Of a stretch of 64,000 nt of DNA, positions 52,942 through 62,898 are shown piece by piece. Under the pieces are notes generated by a model. That model saw only the letters and a program-made list of their open reading frames with translations, was not told the origin of the DNA and did no database searches. Each line of letters opens with the position of its first letter. Within the stretch, counting starts at the first letter, position 1. The DNA comes from JBPOFY01 sp049889815. Its GTDB lineage: Bacteria; Verrucomicrobiota; Verrucomicrobiia; Opitutales; Coraliomargaritaceae. The translations under genes were made by a program, and so were the position numbers. The stretch covers positions 248,001 to 312,000 of the forward strand of contig JBMHCR010000006.1 in NCBI GenBank assembly GCA_049889815.1. The letters are read 5' to 3'.

Positions 52942-54678
52942 CTAGCGCTGTTCCTGTCCGCTATTGATGTCGATGATCTTGAAGTTTTCGACGTGGTAGA
53001 TCGGGTCGGCGCGGAAGGAGAGCTTTGCACCGTAGGATTCTTCGATGCCGAGTAGGAGGTCTTCGTCTTCGTTGCGGAGGCGTTCGAGATTGGTCGGGTG
53101 GAGTAGAATGCGGAGGTTGATTTCCTTGTCCAGCCCATCGCGCACGCGAAGGTGGCGAATCACGCTGATGATGCGTCGTTGTACCTCCACACTCATGGTG
53201 CGTGAGCTCTTAACGGAACCACGACCGTTGCAATATGGGCAATCGGTGTAGATACCACTGGAGTGACTTTCGGAGTGACGCTGGCGGGTCATTTGCATGA
53301 TGCCGAGCGTCGAAATGGGCAGGATGTGGTTTTTCGCCTTATCAGTCGCCATCTCTCTACGCATACGGTTGAGCACGGCGTTGCGATCCTTCTTCGATTT
53401 CATATCGATGAAGTCGAGGATGATGAGACCGCCGATGTTGCGTAGGCGGATCTGACGGCAGATCTCGGTTGCCGCTTCAAGATTCACCTGCAGGATGAAG
53501 TCCTTGCCATCCTTATTCTTATTCTTGTGCGAGCCGGTGTTCACATCGATCGAGATGAGTGCTTCGGTCTCCTCAATCACAATCTCACCACCACCTGGTA
53601 GTGGCACGCAACGCATGTAGGTTTGCTCGATTTGACGCTCAATATTGAAGCGCTCAAAGACTGGAATGTCGTCGGTGAAGCGATGGATCTTCGACTTTGA
53701 GCGCGGCGAGATCTTTGTGACCTCATCGATAATGTTATCGAAGTCTTCGCGCTTATCGACCATCACGCGGTCGATATCTTCGGTGAGGAAGTCGCGCACG
53801 GTGCGGCCAACGATGTCTGGCTCGACATAGAGGCAAGAGGGTTGGTTGGTTGACTCCATACGCTGGGTAATGACCTCCCAACGCTTGAGAAGAATGTGCA
53901 GGTCGCGGATGAAGTAGCGTGCCTTTTTACCCTCGCCAGCAGTGCGGACGATGATGCCCATGCCTTCGGGAAGAGTAAGGTCGCGCAGGATGCCCTTTAG
54001 GCGGCTGCGTTCTTTCTTGTCTTCAATTTTGCGAGAAATGCCGAGTGTACCAGCGTAGGGCATGAGCACGAGGAAGCGTCCCGGCAGCGCGATATTGGTC
54101 GTCGTGCGTGGACCTTTGGTGCCGATTTGGCCCTTGGTGATCTGGACCACGATCTCGCTACCGATCGGGTAGAGTTTGGGGATGTCCTTAATCGTAATCT
54201 TTTCGTTTTCGCGCTTACGTTGCTTCTCGGACTTGTTGTCGCGAACGATCTCGATGGAATTGTCGTTTGCGGCGGGCAGGATGTCCCAGTAGTGCAGGAA
54301 GGCGTTCTTGGCTTCGCCGATATCGACGAAAGCTGCCTTAAGGCCCGGTTCAAGGTTTTGAATCTTGCCCTTGAAGATGGCGCCGACTTCGCGTGCTTCG
54401 CCCGCGCGTTCGACTTCGAATTTTTCCAATACACCGTCCTGCAGGAGGGCGACACGTCTCTCGAGGGGCTCCGAGTTGATGATCAACTCAGTATAAGCCT
54501 TTTTCTCTTTCTTGATTGCTTTGACAATACGTGTGATTAGCGGCTGTTTTCTCTCCCGCTTAGCTGCGTTGTCCTTTAACTCTTTGGTGTCGATACGCTC
54601 GCCTTTTTTCGCTTCAGGCGGCGCGGTTAGTTCTTCGGTGTATTGATCGTCAGTGTGATCAGTTGTTGAATCTTGCAT
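52942..54678 (-). CDS. rng: Ribonuclease E/G family protein
   Basis: Endoribonuclease for rRNA and mRNA processing. 578 aa. The S1 domain starts near 70 (VGAIFKGKIQNLEPGLKAAFVDIG). The DNase-like catalytic core has the metal Asp residues in ISIDVNTGS and ILDFIDMKSKKDR, and the Zn-link is CPYC. Longer than RNase G (about 490) because of a highly charged N-terminal extension (1-65) and the internal Lys/Arg-rich insert (KSEKQRKRENEK). It lacks the long C-terminal scaffold of RNase E. Lies 87 bp after rodA on the same strand. Confidence 0.95.
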   Translation of the reverse strand: MQDSTTDHTDDQYTEELTAPPEAKKGERIDTKELKDNAAKRERKQPLITRIVKAIKKEKKAYTELIINSEPLERRVALLQDGVLEKFEVERAGEAREVGAIFKGKIQNLEPGLKAAFVDIGEAKNAFLHYWDILPAANDNSIEIVRDNKSEKQRKRENEKITIKDIPKLYPIGSEIVVQITKGQIGTKGPRTTTNIALPGRFLVLMPYAGTLGISRKIEDKKERSRLKGILRDLTLPEGMGIIVRTAGEGKKARYFIRDLHILLKRWEVITQRMESTNQPSCLYVEPDIVGRTVRDFLTEDIDRVMVDKREDFDNIIDEVTKISPRSKSKIHRFTDDIPVFERFNIERQIEQTYMRCVPLPGGGEIVIEETEALISIDVNTGSHKNKNKDGKDFILQVNLEAATEICRQIRLRNIGGLIILDFIDMKSKKDRNAVLNRMRREMATDKAKNHILPISTLGIMQMTRQRHSESHSSGIYTDCPYCNGRGSVKSSRTMSVEVQRRIISVIRHLRVRDGLDKEINLRILLHPTNLERLRNEDEDLLLGIEESYGAKLSFRADPIYHVENFKIIDINSGQEQR

Positions 54679-54765
54679 TGGTAGTGAGTTCCCCGTGTTG
54701 GATCGGGGCTCCCCAGTGCTGGTTGCTTTGAATCGTCAGAAGTTGTGCGTTGTGCGGTGACGGTA

Positions 54766-56016
<1,251 letters not shown>

Positions 56017-56087
56017 TTACTGGTGGAAAGTGAGTCGATGGATGTAGTAGGCAGCGTTTGAATCCAATTTTTACCTTTTGTTTCCTC

Positions 56088-56549
56088 CTAATTCACATCT
56101 CCGAGATAATTGCTCCTCGGCTCGAAGCCGTCTTCGGTGAAATACTGTTTGATCACGTCGGGCAGGAGACGGGTCTCTTGAATTTTTGACAAGGGAATCC
56201 ATTCGACACCGATCTGCTTTTTATCATGCTCCGTGCCCGGTCCGAGGCCCGCCGGATTGGGTAGGCCGCAGCGAAAGACGTTTTCCACTTGGTGAAAGGA
56301 GCGGTGCGCGTTGCGAAACTCGTGGTTGCGCCCAATGTATTCGCGGACGTAGAGCAGTTCGCCGACCTCGACCTCAGTGCCGATTTCCTCCAAGCACTCG
56401 CGGCGCAGACCCTCATGTAGTGTCTCGCCATGATTTTGGCCACCGCCCGGCAGGATGTAGAAGATGCCCGTGTGATCCCGCATCTTAATCGCGAGCAATT
56501 GTTGCTCGTGTATGATGAGGGCTCTTGCAGCTATTCGGATCGGATGCAT
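56088..56549 (-). CDS. NUDIX hydrolase
   Basis: 153 aa. The full Nudix box is GGGQNHGETLHEGLRRECLE followed by EIG (GX5EX7REUXEEXGU pattern, all key residues present). The N-terminus IRIAARALIIHEQQLLAIKM and a substrate-variable C-terminal half suggest an ADP-ribose- or nucleotide-diphosphate-type hydrolase, but the substrate is not predictable. ATG at 56549; a GTG at 56555 is the alternative. On the same strand as rodA, about 70 bp upstream of it. Confidence 0.92.
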   Translation of the reverse strand: MHPIRIAARALIIHEQQLLAIKMRDHTGIFYILPGGGQNHGETLHEGLRRECLEEIGTEVEVGELLYVREYIGRNHEFRNAHRSFHQVENVFRCGLPNPAGLGPGTEHDKKQIGVEWIPLSKIQETRLLPDVIKQYFTEDGFEPRSNYLGDVN

Positions 56550-56673
56550 GGTCACCTACAACCAAAAGCAGATTCCCCGTGGAGCAAGACTCAAGCGCGG
56601 CGAAGTGATATTTCGGTGTTAATTTTCTCCCTAAATTGAAATTTCTTTGCCTCTGGATGACTCATACCACGAA

Positions 56674-57030
56674 ATGGCCGAGCTTATGCGCAAATTAGTA
56701 ATAGACACATTCGGTGAAGCGTTTGCCGACTCACCAGCAAACCTTGCGTACGTGGAGGCAACTTTTTGCAGTGTGGATCAGGTCTTAATCGATGAGTTCC
56801 TTGGGTCGGTAGACGAGAGTGATTTTTCCCTGCGTGACTGGGTAGAAGCACTGCGTGAGATCGGTCATTGGTTGGATGTAGGTGGTCTGACTATGGAGTT
56901 GAACGATCAGATAGGCTACATCAGCTGTGCCGCAGCCTCAGCGGGACCGGCGACTAACCTTACTCATTTGCCAGGCCTCGTGAATGAAATGCTGCAGACC
57001 TACGGCTGCGAGTGTGCGGTTAAAAAGTAA
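56674..57030 (+). CDS. Protein of unknown function
   Basis: 118 aa from an ATG at 56674; a TTG at 56647 would add 9 residues. Mostly helical and acidic, with four Cys. No signal peptide or known motif. It precedes mgtE by 56 bp on the same strand. I do not recognise the family. Confidence 0.6.
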   Translation: MAELMRKLVIDTFGEAFADSPANLAYVEATFCSVDQVLIDEFLGSVDESDFSLRDWVEALREIGHWLDVGGLTMELNDQIGYISCAAASAGPATNLTHLPGLVNEMLQTYGCECAVKK

Positions 57031-57086
57031 GCACTTTGAATTTAGCTCCTTTACTCTGCTAGGGCGTCTTCTATTACGGAGTGCGC

Positions 57087-58436
57087 ATGGTCGAGGAAAA
57101 CACAGAAGCCGAAATCGAAATCCAAGAGCTGATTGAGAAAAATCAGCTCAAGGCGGTTGCAGAGCGTTTTAAGAGCTGGGCCTATCCGGAAATCGCCGAC
57201 CTGCTGACTCAGCTCGATAAACCGCACCAGATTTTGGCCTACCGTGCATTGCCGCGTCAACGCGCGGCGGATATGTTCGCCTATCTCGAGACCGAGGATC
57301 AGGATCGGCTGCTTGAAGCCCTCACCGATGCCGATACCCGTACACTGCTTGCAGACCTCAGCCCCGACGACCGCACGGAGATGCTTGAAGAGCTTCCAGC
57401 TACGGTCACCCGGCGCCTGATGCAGCTCCTTAGCCCTGAGGATTTGGCGGAATCACGCCAACTATTGGGCTACCCCGAGGAGAGTGTCGGTCGTTTGATG
57501 ACCCCTGATTATATCCGCATCCGCGCCGAATGGACGGTTGAGCAAGCGATTTCCCATATTCGCAAATACGGAAAAGATTCTGAGATTTTCAATATCCTTT
57601 ATGTGACCGACGGCGACGGTACGTTGATTGATATCGTTCGAATGCGCCGCATTATTTTAGCAGCGGCTGGCACAGTGATTAAGGATATTTTGAACTACAA
57701 TTGCGTCAGTATCTCCGCTTTCGAAGACCGCGAGGTCGCCGTGGAAATGATTCAGCGCTACGATATCAATGCGCTGCCAGTCGTGGATTCTGAGGGTGTG
57801 CTCGTCGGGATCGTCACGGTGGACGATATTATGGATGTCGCTGAAGAAGAGGTCACTGAGGATATCCAAAAGGGTGCCGGCATGCAGCCCTTGGAGACCA
57901 AGTACAGCGCGGCGAGTCCATTCCAGTTGTTCCGCAAACGCATCGGCTGGTTACTGATTCTCATTTTCGTGAACTTGATCTCCGCAGGCGTGATCTCCAA
58001 CTACGAAGACTATGTCATGGAGTTCATCACACTCGCTCTCTTCATGCCGTTGGTCATTGCGAGTGGTGGTAACTGTGGAGCGCAATCGGCGACCTTGATG
58101 GTTCGTGCGCTCGCTACCAGTGACGTCGAGCTCGGTGATTGGGTGAAGTCGGTCAGTAAAGAAATTTTTGTGGGTGTGCTCCTCGGCGCTGCTATGGCGA
58201 TCATCGCGGGCGGAGTCAGCAAACTCTACGGCGGAGATATGAACATCGCGATCATCGTAGCGCTTAGCATGATCACCATTGTGTTTGTCGCCAATGCCTT
58301 CGGTGCCCTATTGCCCTTCGCGCTTAGCCGTATTAAAGTTGACCCCGCAACCGCCAGCACACCCTTGATTACCTCACTAATGGACGTGCTCGGGCTGATT
58401 ATTTACTTCTCCATCGCCGTGGTGGTGCTTGGCTAG
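57087..58436 (+). CDS. mgtE: Magnesium transporter MgtE
   Basis: A Mg2+ channel/transporter gated by cytoplasmic Mg. 449 aa. N-terminal helical domain (1-130) with DLSPDDRTEMLEELP; CBS pair (130-250) with ALPVVDSEGVLVGIVTVDDI; connecting helix; five-helix pore with VIASGGNCGAQSATLMVRAL and NAFGALLPFAL. The start is the ATG at 57087, preceded by a good GGAG-type ribosome-binding site. folP follows 12 bp later, so the two may be cotranscribed. Confidence 0.95.
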   Translation: MVEENTEAEIEIQELIEKNQLKAVAERFKSWAYPEIADLLTQLDKPHQILAYRALPRQRAADMFAYLETEDQDRLLEALTDADTRTLLADLSPDDRTEMLEELPATVTRRLMQLLSPEDLAESRQLLGYPEESVGRLMTPDYIRIRAEWTVEQAISHIRKYGKDSEIFNILYVTDGDGTLIDIVRMRRIILAAAGTVIKDILNYNCVSISAFEDREVAVEMIQRYDINALPVVDSEGVLVGIVTVDDIMDVAEEEVTEDIQKGAGMQPLETKYSAASPFQLFRKRIGWLLILIFVNLISAGVISNYEDYVMEFITLALFMPLVIASGGNCGAQSATLMVRALATSDVELGDWVKSVSKEIFVGVLLGAAMAIIAGGVSKLYGGDMNIAIIVALSMITIVFVANAFGALLPFALSRIKVDPATASTPLITSLMDVLGLIIYFSIAVVVLG

Positions 58437-58448
58437 AGAGGCATCCTG

Positions 58449-59276
58449 ATGCGCTACTCAGCTTATTACACTCCGCGGCGTTCGTTGTCGCTTGGCGCCG
58501 AGAGCCATCTCGTTGGGATCCTCAATCTCACACCCGATTCGTTTTCGGATGGTGGCGACTTTACGGAGATGGAGCAAGCACTTGCACACTTTCACAAGAT
58601 GGTGGAAGTGGGTGCTGAGATCATCGACATCGGTGGTGAGTCGACGCGGCCGGGGCATGTTCCGGTGCCGGCTGCTGAGGAGATTGCGCGTGTGGTGCCC
58701 TTTATCGAAACGGTTCGGCCACAGACAGATGCCTTGATTTCAATCGATACTTCCAAAGCTGAAGTTGCTCAAGCCGCGGTGGCTGCTGGTGCCGATATCA
58801 TTAACGATGTTTGGGGCGTGCAGCGAGACCCCCAGATGGCGGCGACCATGGGCAGCAGCGGCGCGTCTTGCATCCTTATGCATAATCGCCCGACAGAAGA
58901 GGCGGGCGTTGGCGATGTGATGGATGCGATTCAGACATATTTGAATCGATCGATTGAATTGGTTAAAGGGGCCGGCGTGCGCGACGATGCTATCATGATC
59001 GATCCGGGCCTCGGCTTTGGAAAGACCTACGAAGAAAACTGGGAGATCATGCGCCGTCTGTCGGAGCTCGTTGCGTTGGGCTACCCCGTATTGCTTGGGG
59101 CATCGCGAAAGTCCATGATCGCAAAATTGCTCGACCTTAAAAATCCCAAAGCGCGCCTCAGTGGAACCCTCGCCACGACCGCGCTCGGCATCCAGGCTGG
59201 AATCGACTTCTTTCGGGTTCACGACATTCAGGAAAACCGCGAGTGCGCTCAAGTGATCGATCACTGCCTGCGGTGA
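58449..59276 (+). CDS. folP: Dihydropteroate synthase
   Basis: It condenses 4-aminobenzoate with hydroxymethyl-dihydropterin pyrophosphate in folate synthesis; the target of sulfonamides. 275 aa. Motifs are GILNLTPDSFSDGG, DIGGESTRPG, SIDTSKAEVA, IINDVWGV, IDPGLGFGKT and LLGASRKSMI, all intact. No other folate genes are nearby. Confidence 0.96.
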   Translation: MRYSAYYTPRRSLSLGAESHLVGILNLTPDSFSDGGDFTEMEQALAHFHKMVEVGAEIIDIGGESTRPGHVPVPAAEEIARVVPFIETVRPQTDALISIDTSKAEVAQAAVAAGADIINDVWGVQRDPQMAATMGSSGASCILMHNRPTEEAGVGDVMDAIQTYLNRSIELVKGAGVRDDAIMIDPGLGFGKTYEENWEIMRRLSELVALGYPVLLGASRKSMIAKLLDLKNPKARLSGTLATTALGIQAGIDFFRVHDIQENRECAQVIDHCLR

Positions 59277-59433
59277 ATGCGTTTGTTCAATTTAAGATAG
59301 GTATTGTATATGGAGGCTGTCGAAGGATCGGGGTGGTCTTGGAGTTGCCTTGATCGAAATTGAATTCTTCTATAACAAGTTGGACCTTGCGCGATGTCAG
59401 TCTGAATAGCCTGAAGTCGTCGCTGTTGAAATA

Positions 59434-60318
59434 ATGGCAACATTCAAAACATGGCTTGAGGCAACTCGTCCGAAGACGCTACCCGCTGCGGTGGCGCCCG
59501 TCTTGTTGGCTTCTGCGATGGCTCATGCGCATCAGGCATTTCATTTTGGTGCGGCCTTTATCTGTCTGAGTTTTGCCTTGTTGATTCAGATCGGGACGAA
59601 TTTTGCTAACGACTACCTCGATGGTATTCGCGGCACGGATACAGAGGCACGCCTTGGTCCACAACGTGCAGTCGCCGCCGGGTTGATTGCACCGGACGTG
59701 ATGAAGCGCGCGACGATCTCGGTGCTGGCCGTTGGCTTTTTTGTCGGTCTAGCGCTGATCCCCTTTGGAGGGTGGTGGTTGCTGGGAATCGGCCTCGCCA
59801 GTGTCGCCTGTGCGTGGCTTTATACTGGAGGCCCGTTTCCGCTTGCATACAATGGTCTGGGTGACGTGTTTGTGGTGCTGTTCTTCGGGCTGATTGCCGT
59901 TGGCTGCACTTATTATGTGCAAGTGGGTGCTGTCACCTTTGATGTCTATCTGCTCGGTCTGGGTTGTGGCTTGTTGGTAAATAATATTTTAGTGGTGAAC
60001 AACTACCGCGACATCGCGGAAGATCGGCAGGCGAATAAGTGCACACTGGTGGTCTTGTTTGGGCGGCAGTTTGCGCTCTATCAATACATCGCGTCCGCCG
60101 CGGTTGCTGGAGCGGTTACGTTTTGGTTGTTTTTTCAGGGCGCAGGATTTCCGGTATTACTGGGACTTCTGCCGGTTGCACTAAGTCTGCGATTCGCTGC
60201 ACAGCTGCCGGGTGCAAATTCACCACAGGACTTCTTGTTCGCACTCAAAGGATCGGCTCAAGTGGTCGCATTATACGGTCTGCTTCTGAGTATTGGTTTG
60301 ATGCTCGGAGCGCCTTAA
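59434..60318 (+). CDS. menA: MenA-like prenyltransferase (1,4-dihydroxy-2-naphthoate)
   Basis: A UbiA-superfamily enzyme that prenylates dihydroxynaphthoate in menaquinone synthesis. 294 aa with 8-9 membrane helices. The two Asp motifs are NFANDYLDGIRGTD and NNYRDIAEDRQ; the MenA-type YTGGPFPLAYNGLGDVFV also fits. Other UbiA members share the fold, and no men genes adjoin it. 157 bp separate it from folP. Confidence 0.88.
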   Translation: MATFKTWLEATRPKTLPAAVAPVLLASAMAHAHQAFHFGAAFICLSFALLIQIGTNFANDYLDGIRGTDTEARLGPQRAVAAGLIAPDVMKRATISVLAVGFFVGLALIPFGGWWLLGIGLASVACAWLYTGGPFPLAYNGLGDVFVVLFFGLIAVGCTYYVQVGAVTFDVYLLGLGCGLLVNNILVVNNYRDIAEDRQANKCTLVVLFGRQFALYQYIASAAVAGAVTFWLFFQGAGFPVLLGLLPVALSLRFAAQLPGANSPQDFLFALKGSAQVVALYGLLLSIGLMLGAP

Positions 60319-60447
60319 AACAGACTTATTTGCTGCGAGATTGTGTAACTTCAACGCGGACTCCTTGGAGGCAATCACGCTGCGTTTCACGACCGAGGAA
60401 GCCGAGGCTTAAGTCGAACCGTAGATAGAAGAAAAGCTCGCTGAAGA

Positions 60448-60930
60448 TTAATCGCAGGGGCTGATCGGGTCGTTTTTAAAGTGTTCGACCAATTTATCGG
60501 TGACCATACGTTGTTCTTCAAGTGTGAGCGCTTGGTAGTTTCGGCCATCGGTCCATCCGTAGCCCCAGCGATACCAATTGTAAAACCATGGGCTGCCTCC
60601 CATGCGCACGCCATTAAACATTGCATTTGCGAGCACTTCGTCGCCAGTTTTCGCGAGCACGCAGGCGCGCAGCTTTTCGTCAGCCGCGAGACGTTGCTCC
60701 TCTGTGCCGCCTTGCCAGTAGGCAATGTCGTGCTCGACGCAGCATGCGCACCAATCCTTTGAGTCGATTAATGAGCGATCGGGAAATAGAGAACAGCCGT
60801 CACTGCTAAAGTCTTTGAGCAAGGGTTCACGCTTGCAGCTTGTGAGGCAGATGAGTGATATGAATAGGATGTTTGTTAGAAAAGTGCGCACGAGTTTGTA
60901 GAGGAAAGAATACCAGCGATGCGCTTTCAA
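60448..60930 (-). CDS. Putative secreted lipoprotein with phospholipase A2-like motif
   Basis: About 160 aa (or 147 from a GTG at 60891). There is no in-frame ATG, so the start is TTG or GTG. A hydrophobic signal ends in the lipobox LTSC. The motif SSDGCSLFPD, then WCACCVEHDIAYW resembles the CCxxHD catalytic core of secreted PLA2. PLA2 activity is an inference. The remainder (SPWFYNWYRWGYGWTDG) is aromatic-rich. Single gene, no close neighbour. Confidence 0.72.
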   Translation of the reverse strand: MKAHRWYSFLYKLVRTFLTNILFISLICLTSCKREPLLKDFSSDGCSLFPDRSLIDSKDWCACCVEHDIAYWQGGTEEQRLAADEKLRACVLAKTGDEVLANAMFNGVRMGGSPWFYNWYRWGYGWTDGRNYQALTLEEQRMVTDKLVEHFKNDPISPCD

Positions 60931-60984
60931 AGCTATTACCCGATGGATTTGTGCTTTTCGAGAATCCGAAGTGAGGGTCTTGTT

Positions 60985-61110
60985 CTACCGAGCTTGGCGA
61001 TGTCGGTAGCTCTCCTCCTTGTTTAAGGGGGAGGTGCTTTGTCCCAATACCAAAGACTTGGGTATGACAGTGATCCCCCGTCTGCGACACTTGCAGACAC
61101 CCTCTATTTG
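60985..61110. repeat. Hairpin-rich intergenic region
   Basis: A chain of short inverted repeats: CTACCGA/TCGGTAG (60985-60991, 61003-61009), CCTCCTT/AAGGGGG (61014-61020, 61025-61031) and GTCTGC/GCAGAC (61080-61085, 61093-61098), with further runs of C and G. It lies in the 328-bp gap between the PLA2-like gene and the ldhA remnant and has no coding frame. It could be a dispersed repeat or a structured RNA; I cannot decide. No T run follows the hairpins. Confidence 0.4.
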
Positions 61111-61258
61111 CAGGGGAGGAGCTTTAGTTGATCGCACTTATAGTTTCGTCGTTTCTCGGTCTCCCATAGAGTCATAGCGTCGGGGCAGAGCACGGCGCTT
61201 CTAGAATCCTTGTACACAGTACTTGCGCTCTGTGATTGCTCGGGCAAGCTGGACGGCG

Positions 61259-61483
61259 ATGAAGATGACGTTTTTCAGCACGAAGTCATACGGCGAGCAG
61301 TATTTTTCTGGGGAGAATACGGGCCCGGCATATGAATTGACCGTACCGAATGTGATGATCACTCGGCATCGGGCATTTTTTACGAGTGACGCATCGATTC
61401 AAATCGCACGCATAACTTTGCAAAATTTGAAGGACAACGAGCAGAACGGCTCGAGTGCCAACAAAGTAAAGGTCACTGAGTGA
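61259..61483 (+). pseudogene. Internally deleted D-lactate dehydrogenase (ldhA) remnant
   Basis: 74 codons in one frame. Residues 1-28 match the N-terminus of LdhA (MKMTFFSTKSYGEQYF, ending in YEL). Residues 30-64 match its C-terminus (PNVMITRHRAFFTSDASIQI, then TLQNL). About 250 residues are missing, including the NAD-binding domain and catalytic His/Arg/Glu, so it cannot be a dehydrogenase. The junction is in frame and the stop overlaps the GTG start of the MFS gene (GTGA), which may explain why the frame remains open. Confidence 0.7.
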
Positions 61484-62820
61484 GCGTAGCTGATAAAGAA
61501 AATATAGCGCTCAAGAATATTCGGAGTTTCACACTCTTCCGAATGTTTTTCAGTGCGCGGTTTTACTATCCGGTCTATGCGCTAATGTTTTTTCATTATG
61601 GAGTCGAACTGGATAAATTTGCATTATTGAATGCGCTCTGGGCTGCTAGTATTGTTCTGCTCGAGATTCCTTCCGGTGCATTGGCTGACACGGTTGGGCG
61701 TCGCAACCTCTTGATTTTTGGTGCGGTTTGCATGGTAATTGAGATGGGGGTCTTACTCGTGGCGCCGATTGGCGGGGGCGCATGGTTATTTACCCTATTC
61801 GCGATCAATCGCGTTCTCAGTGGAGCCGCTGAGGCTGCGGTCAGTGGTGCTGACGAAGCCTTGGTCTATGACTCTATGAAAGCCGCAGGTATCGAGAGCC
61901 GCTGGGGGCATGTGATGGAGCGCGTGCAACGGGATACATCGCTCGCTTTCTTCTTTGCGATGATGGTTGGCGCCGCCTGCTACGATCCAGCCATGGTAAA
62001 TGCCGTACTTAAGATCTTTGGATCCGCCCAGTTCGTGGTGCAAGAGCAACTGGTTAAAGTGCCGATTTTCTTAACTTTTTTATCTGGAATCGTGGTTTTA
62101 CTGATGGCCCTGCGGATGAAGGAAGCACGGTATGAGCATGAGCTCACTACGCGCGAGACATTGTCAAAGTCATGGAGCCGGACACAAGCTGCGGCGAAGT
62201 GGATTTGGCTCACGCCGCTCCCTTTCGGAATCATTTTGGCAGCAATGGTGATAGATAGTACCGTGCGACAGTTTCTGACGCTTGCGAGTGAGTATTGGAA
62301 CGTGATTCAGCTGCCTATTGCCAGTTACGGATTGATCGGCTCGGGTATGGCGCTCATGGGCGTCTTTGTTCCCAGACTTGCTCGCTACTTAAGCGAAGGG
62401 GGCACACCTTTGCGCAGCTTTTTGATTACGGTCACGGCGGTCTTTGTTGGACTGTATGGCTTGGCGATGGCGATCCCTTTTTGGGGGATTCTACCGGCAG
62501 TATTTCTCTATGCCTCGATTCAGCTAACTGGATATTTTGTGAGTATCTATTTGAATAAAGCTGCACCGTCTGAGCAGCGCGCCACTGTACTGAGCTTTCG
62601 CGGGCTAGCGACTAACTTTGCATACGGGGCAGTATCGATACTTTACTCAGGTCTGATTCTTGCATTGCAAGCCAAACACGAGGCTGACCTGGATCTCAAA
62701 CCTGAACATTTTCAGCCGGTGGTTTTCGTTGATTCCTTGTCCTGGTTCCCGCTTTGCTTCCTCGTTTCTGTGGCCGCGATCTTTATGATTCATCGAGTTC
62801 GCTTTCGTAAGGGCGACTGA
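61480..62820 (+). CDS. MFS transporter
   Basis: 446 aa with about 12 membrane helices. MFS motif A-like LEIPSGALADTVGRRNLLIFG sits between helices 2 and 3 (given in part), and a conserved acidic run AAVSGADEALVYDSM follows. A long loop lies between helices 6 and 7. It is probably an efflux or sugar/drug permease; substrate unknown. It starts with GTG overlapping the ldhA remnant stop by 4 nt, so it relied, or relies, on coupled translation. Confidence 0.85.
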   Translation: MSVADKENIALKNIRSFTLFRMFFSARFYYPVYALMFFHYGVELDKFALLNALWAASIVLLEIPSGALADTVGRRNLLIFGAVCMVIEMGVLLVAPIGGGAWLFTLFAINRVLSGAAEAAVSGADEALVYDSMKAAGIESRWGHVMERVQRDTSLAFFFAMMVGAACYDPAMVNAVLKIFGSAQFVVQEQLVKVPIFLTFLSGIVVLLMALRMKEARYEHELTTRETLSKSWSRTQAAAKWIWLTPLPFGIILAAMVIDSTVRQFLTLASEYWNVIQLPIASYGLIGSGMALMGVFVPRLARYLSEGGTPLRSFLITVTAVFVGLYGLAMAIPFWGILPAVFLYASIQLTGYFVSIYLNKAAPSEQRATVLSFRGLATNFAYGAVSILYSGLILALQAKHEADLDLKPEHFQPVVFVDSLSWFPLCFLVSVAAIFMIHRVRFRKGD

Positions 62821-62898
62821 GCCCTGTGAATCAGGCTTGAAGTATCTCTCCAAAGCATCAGATATGGAGTTTTCCACATTAAATGATGAAAAATCGCC

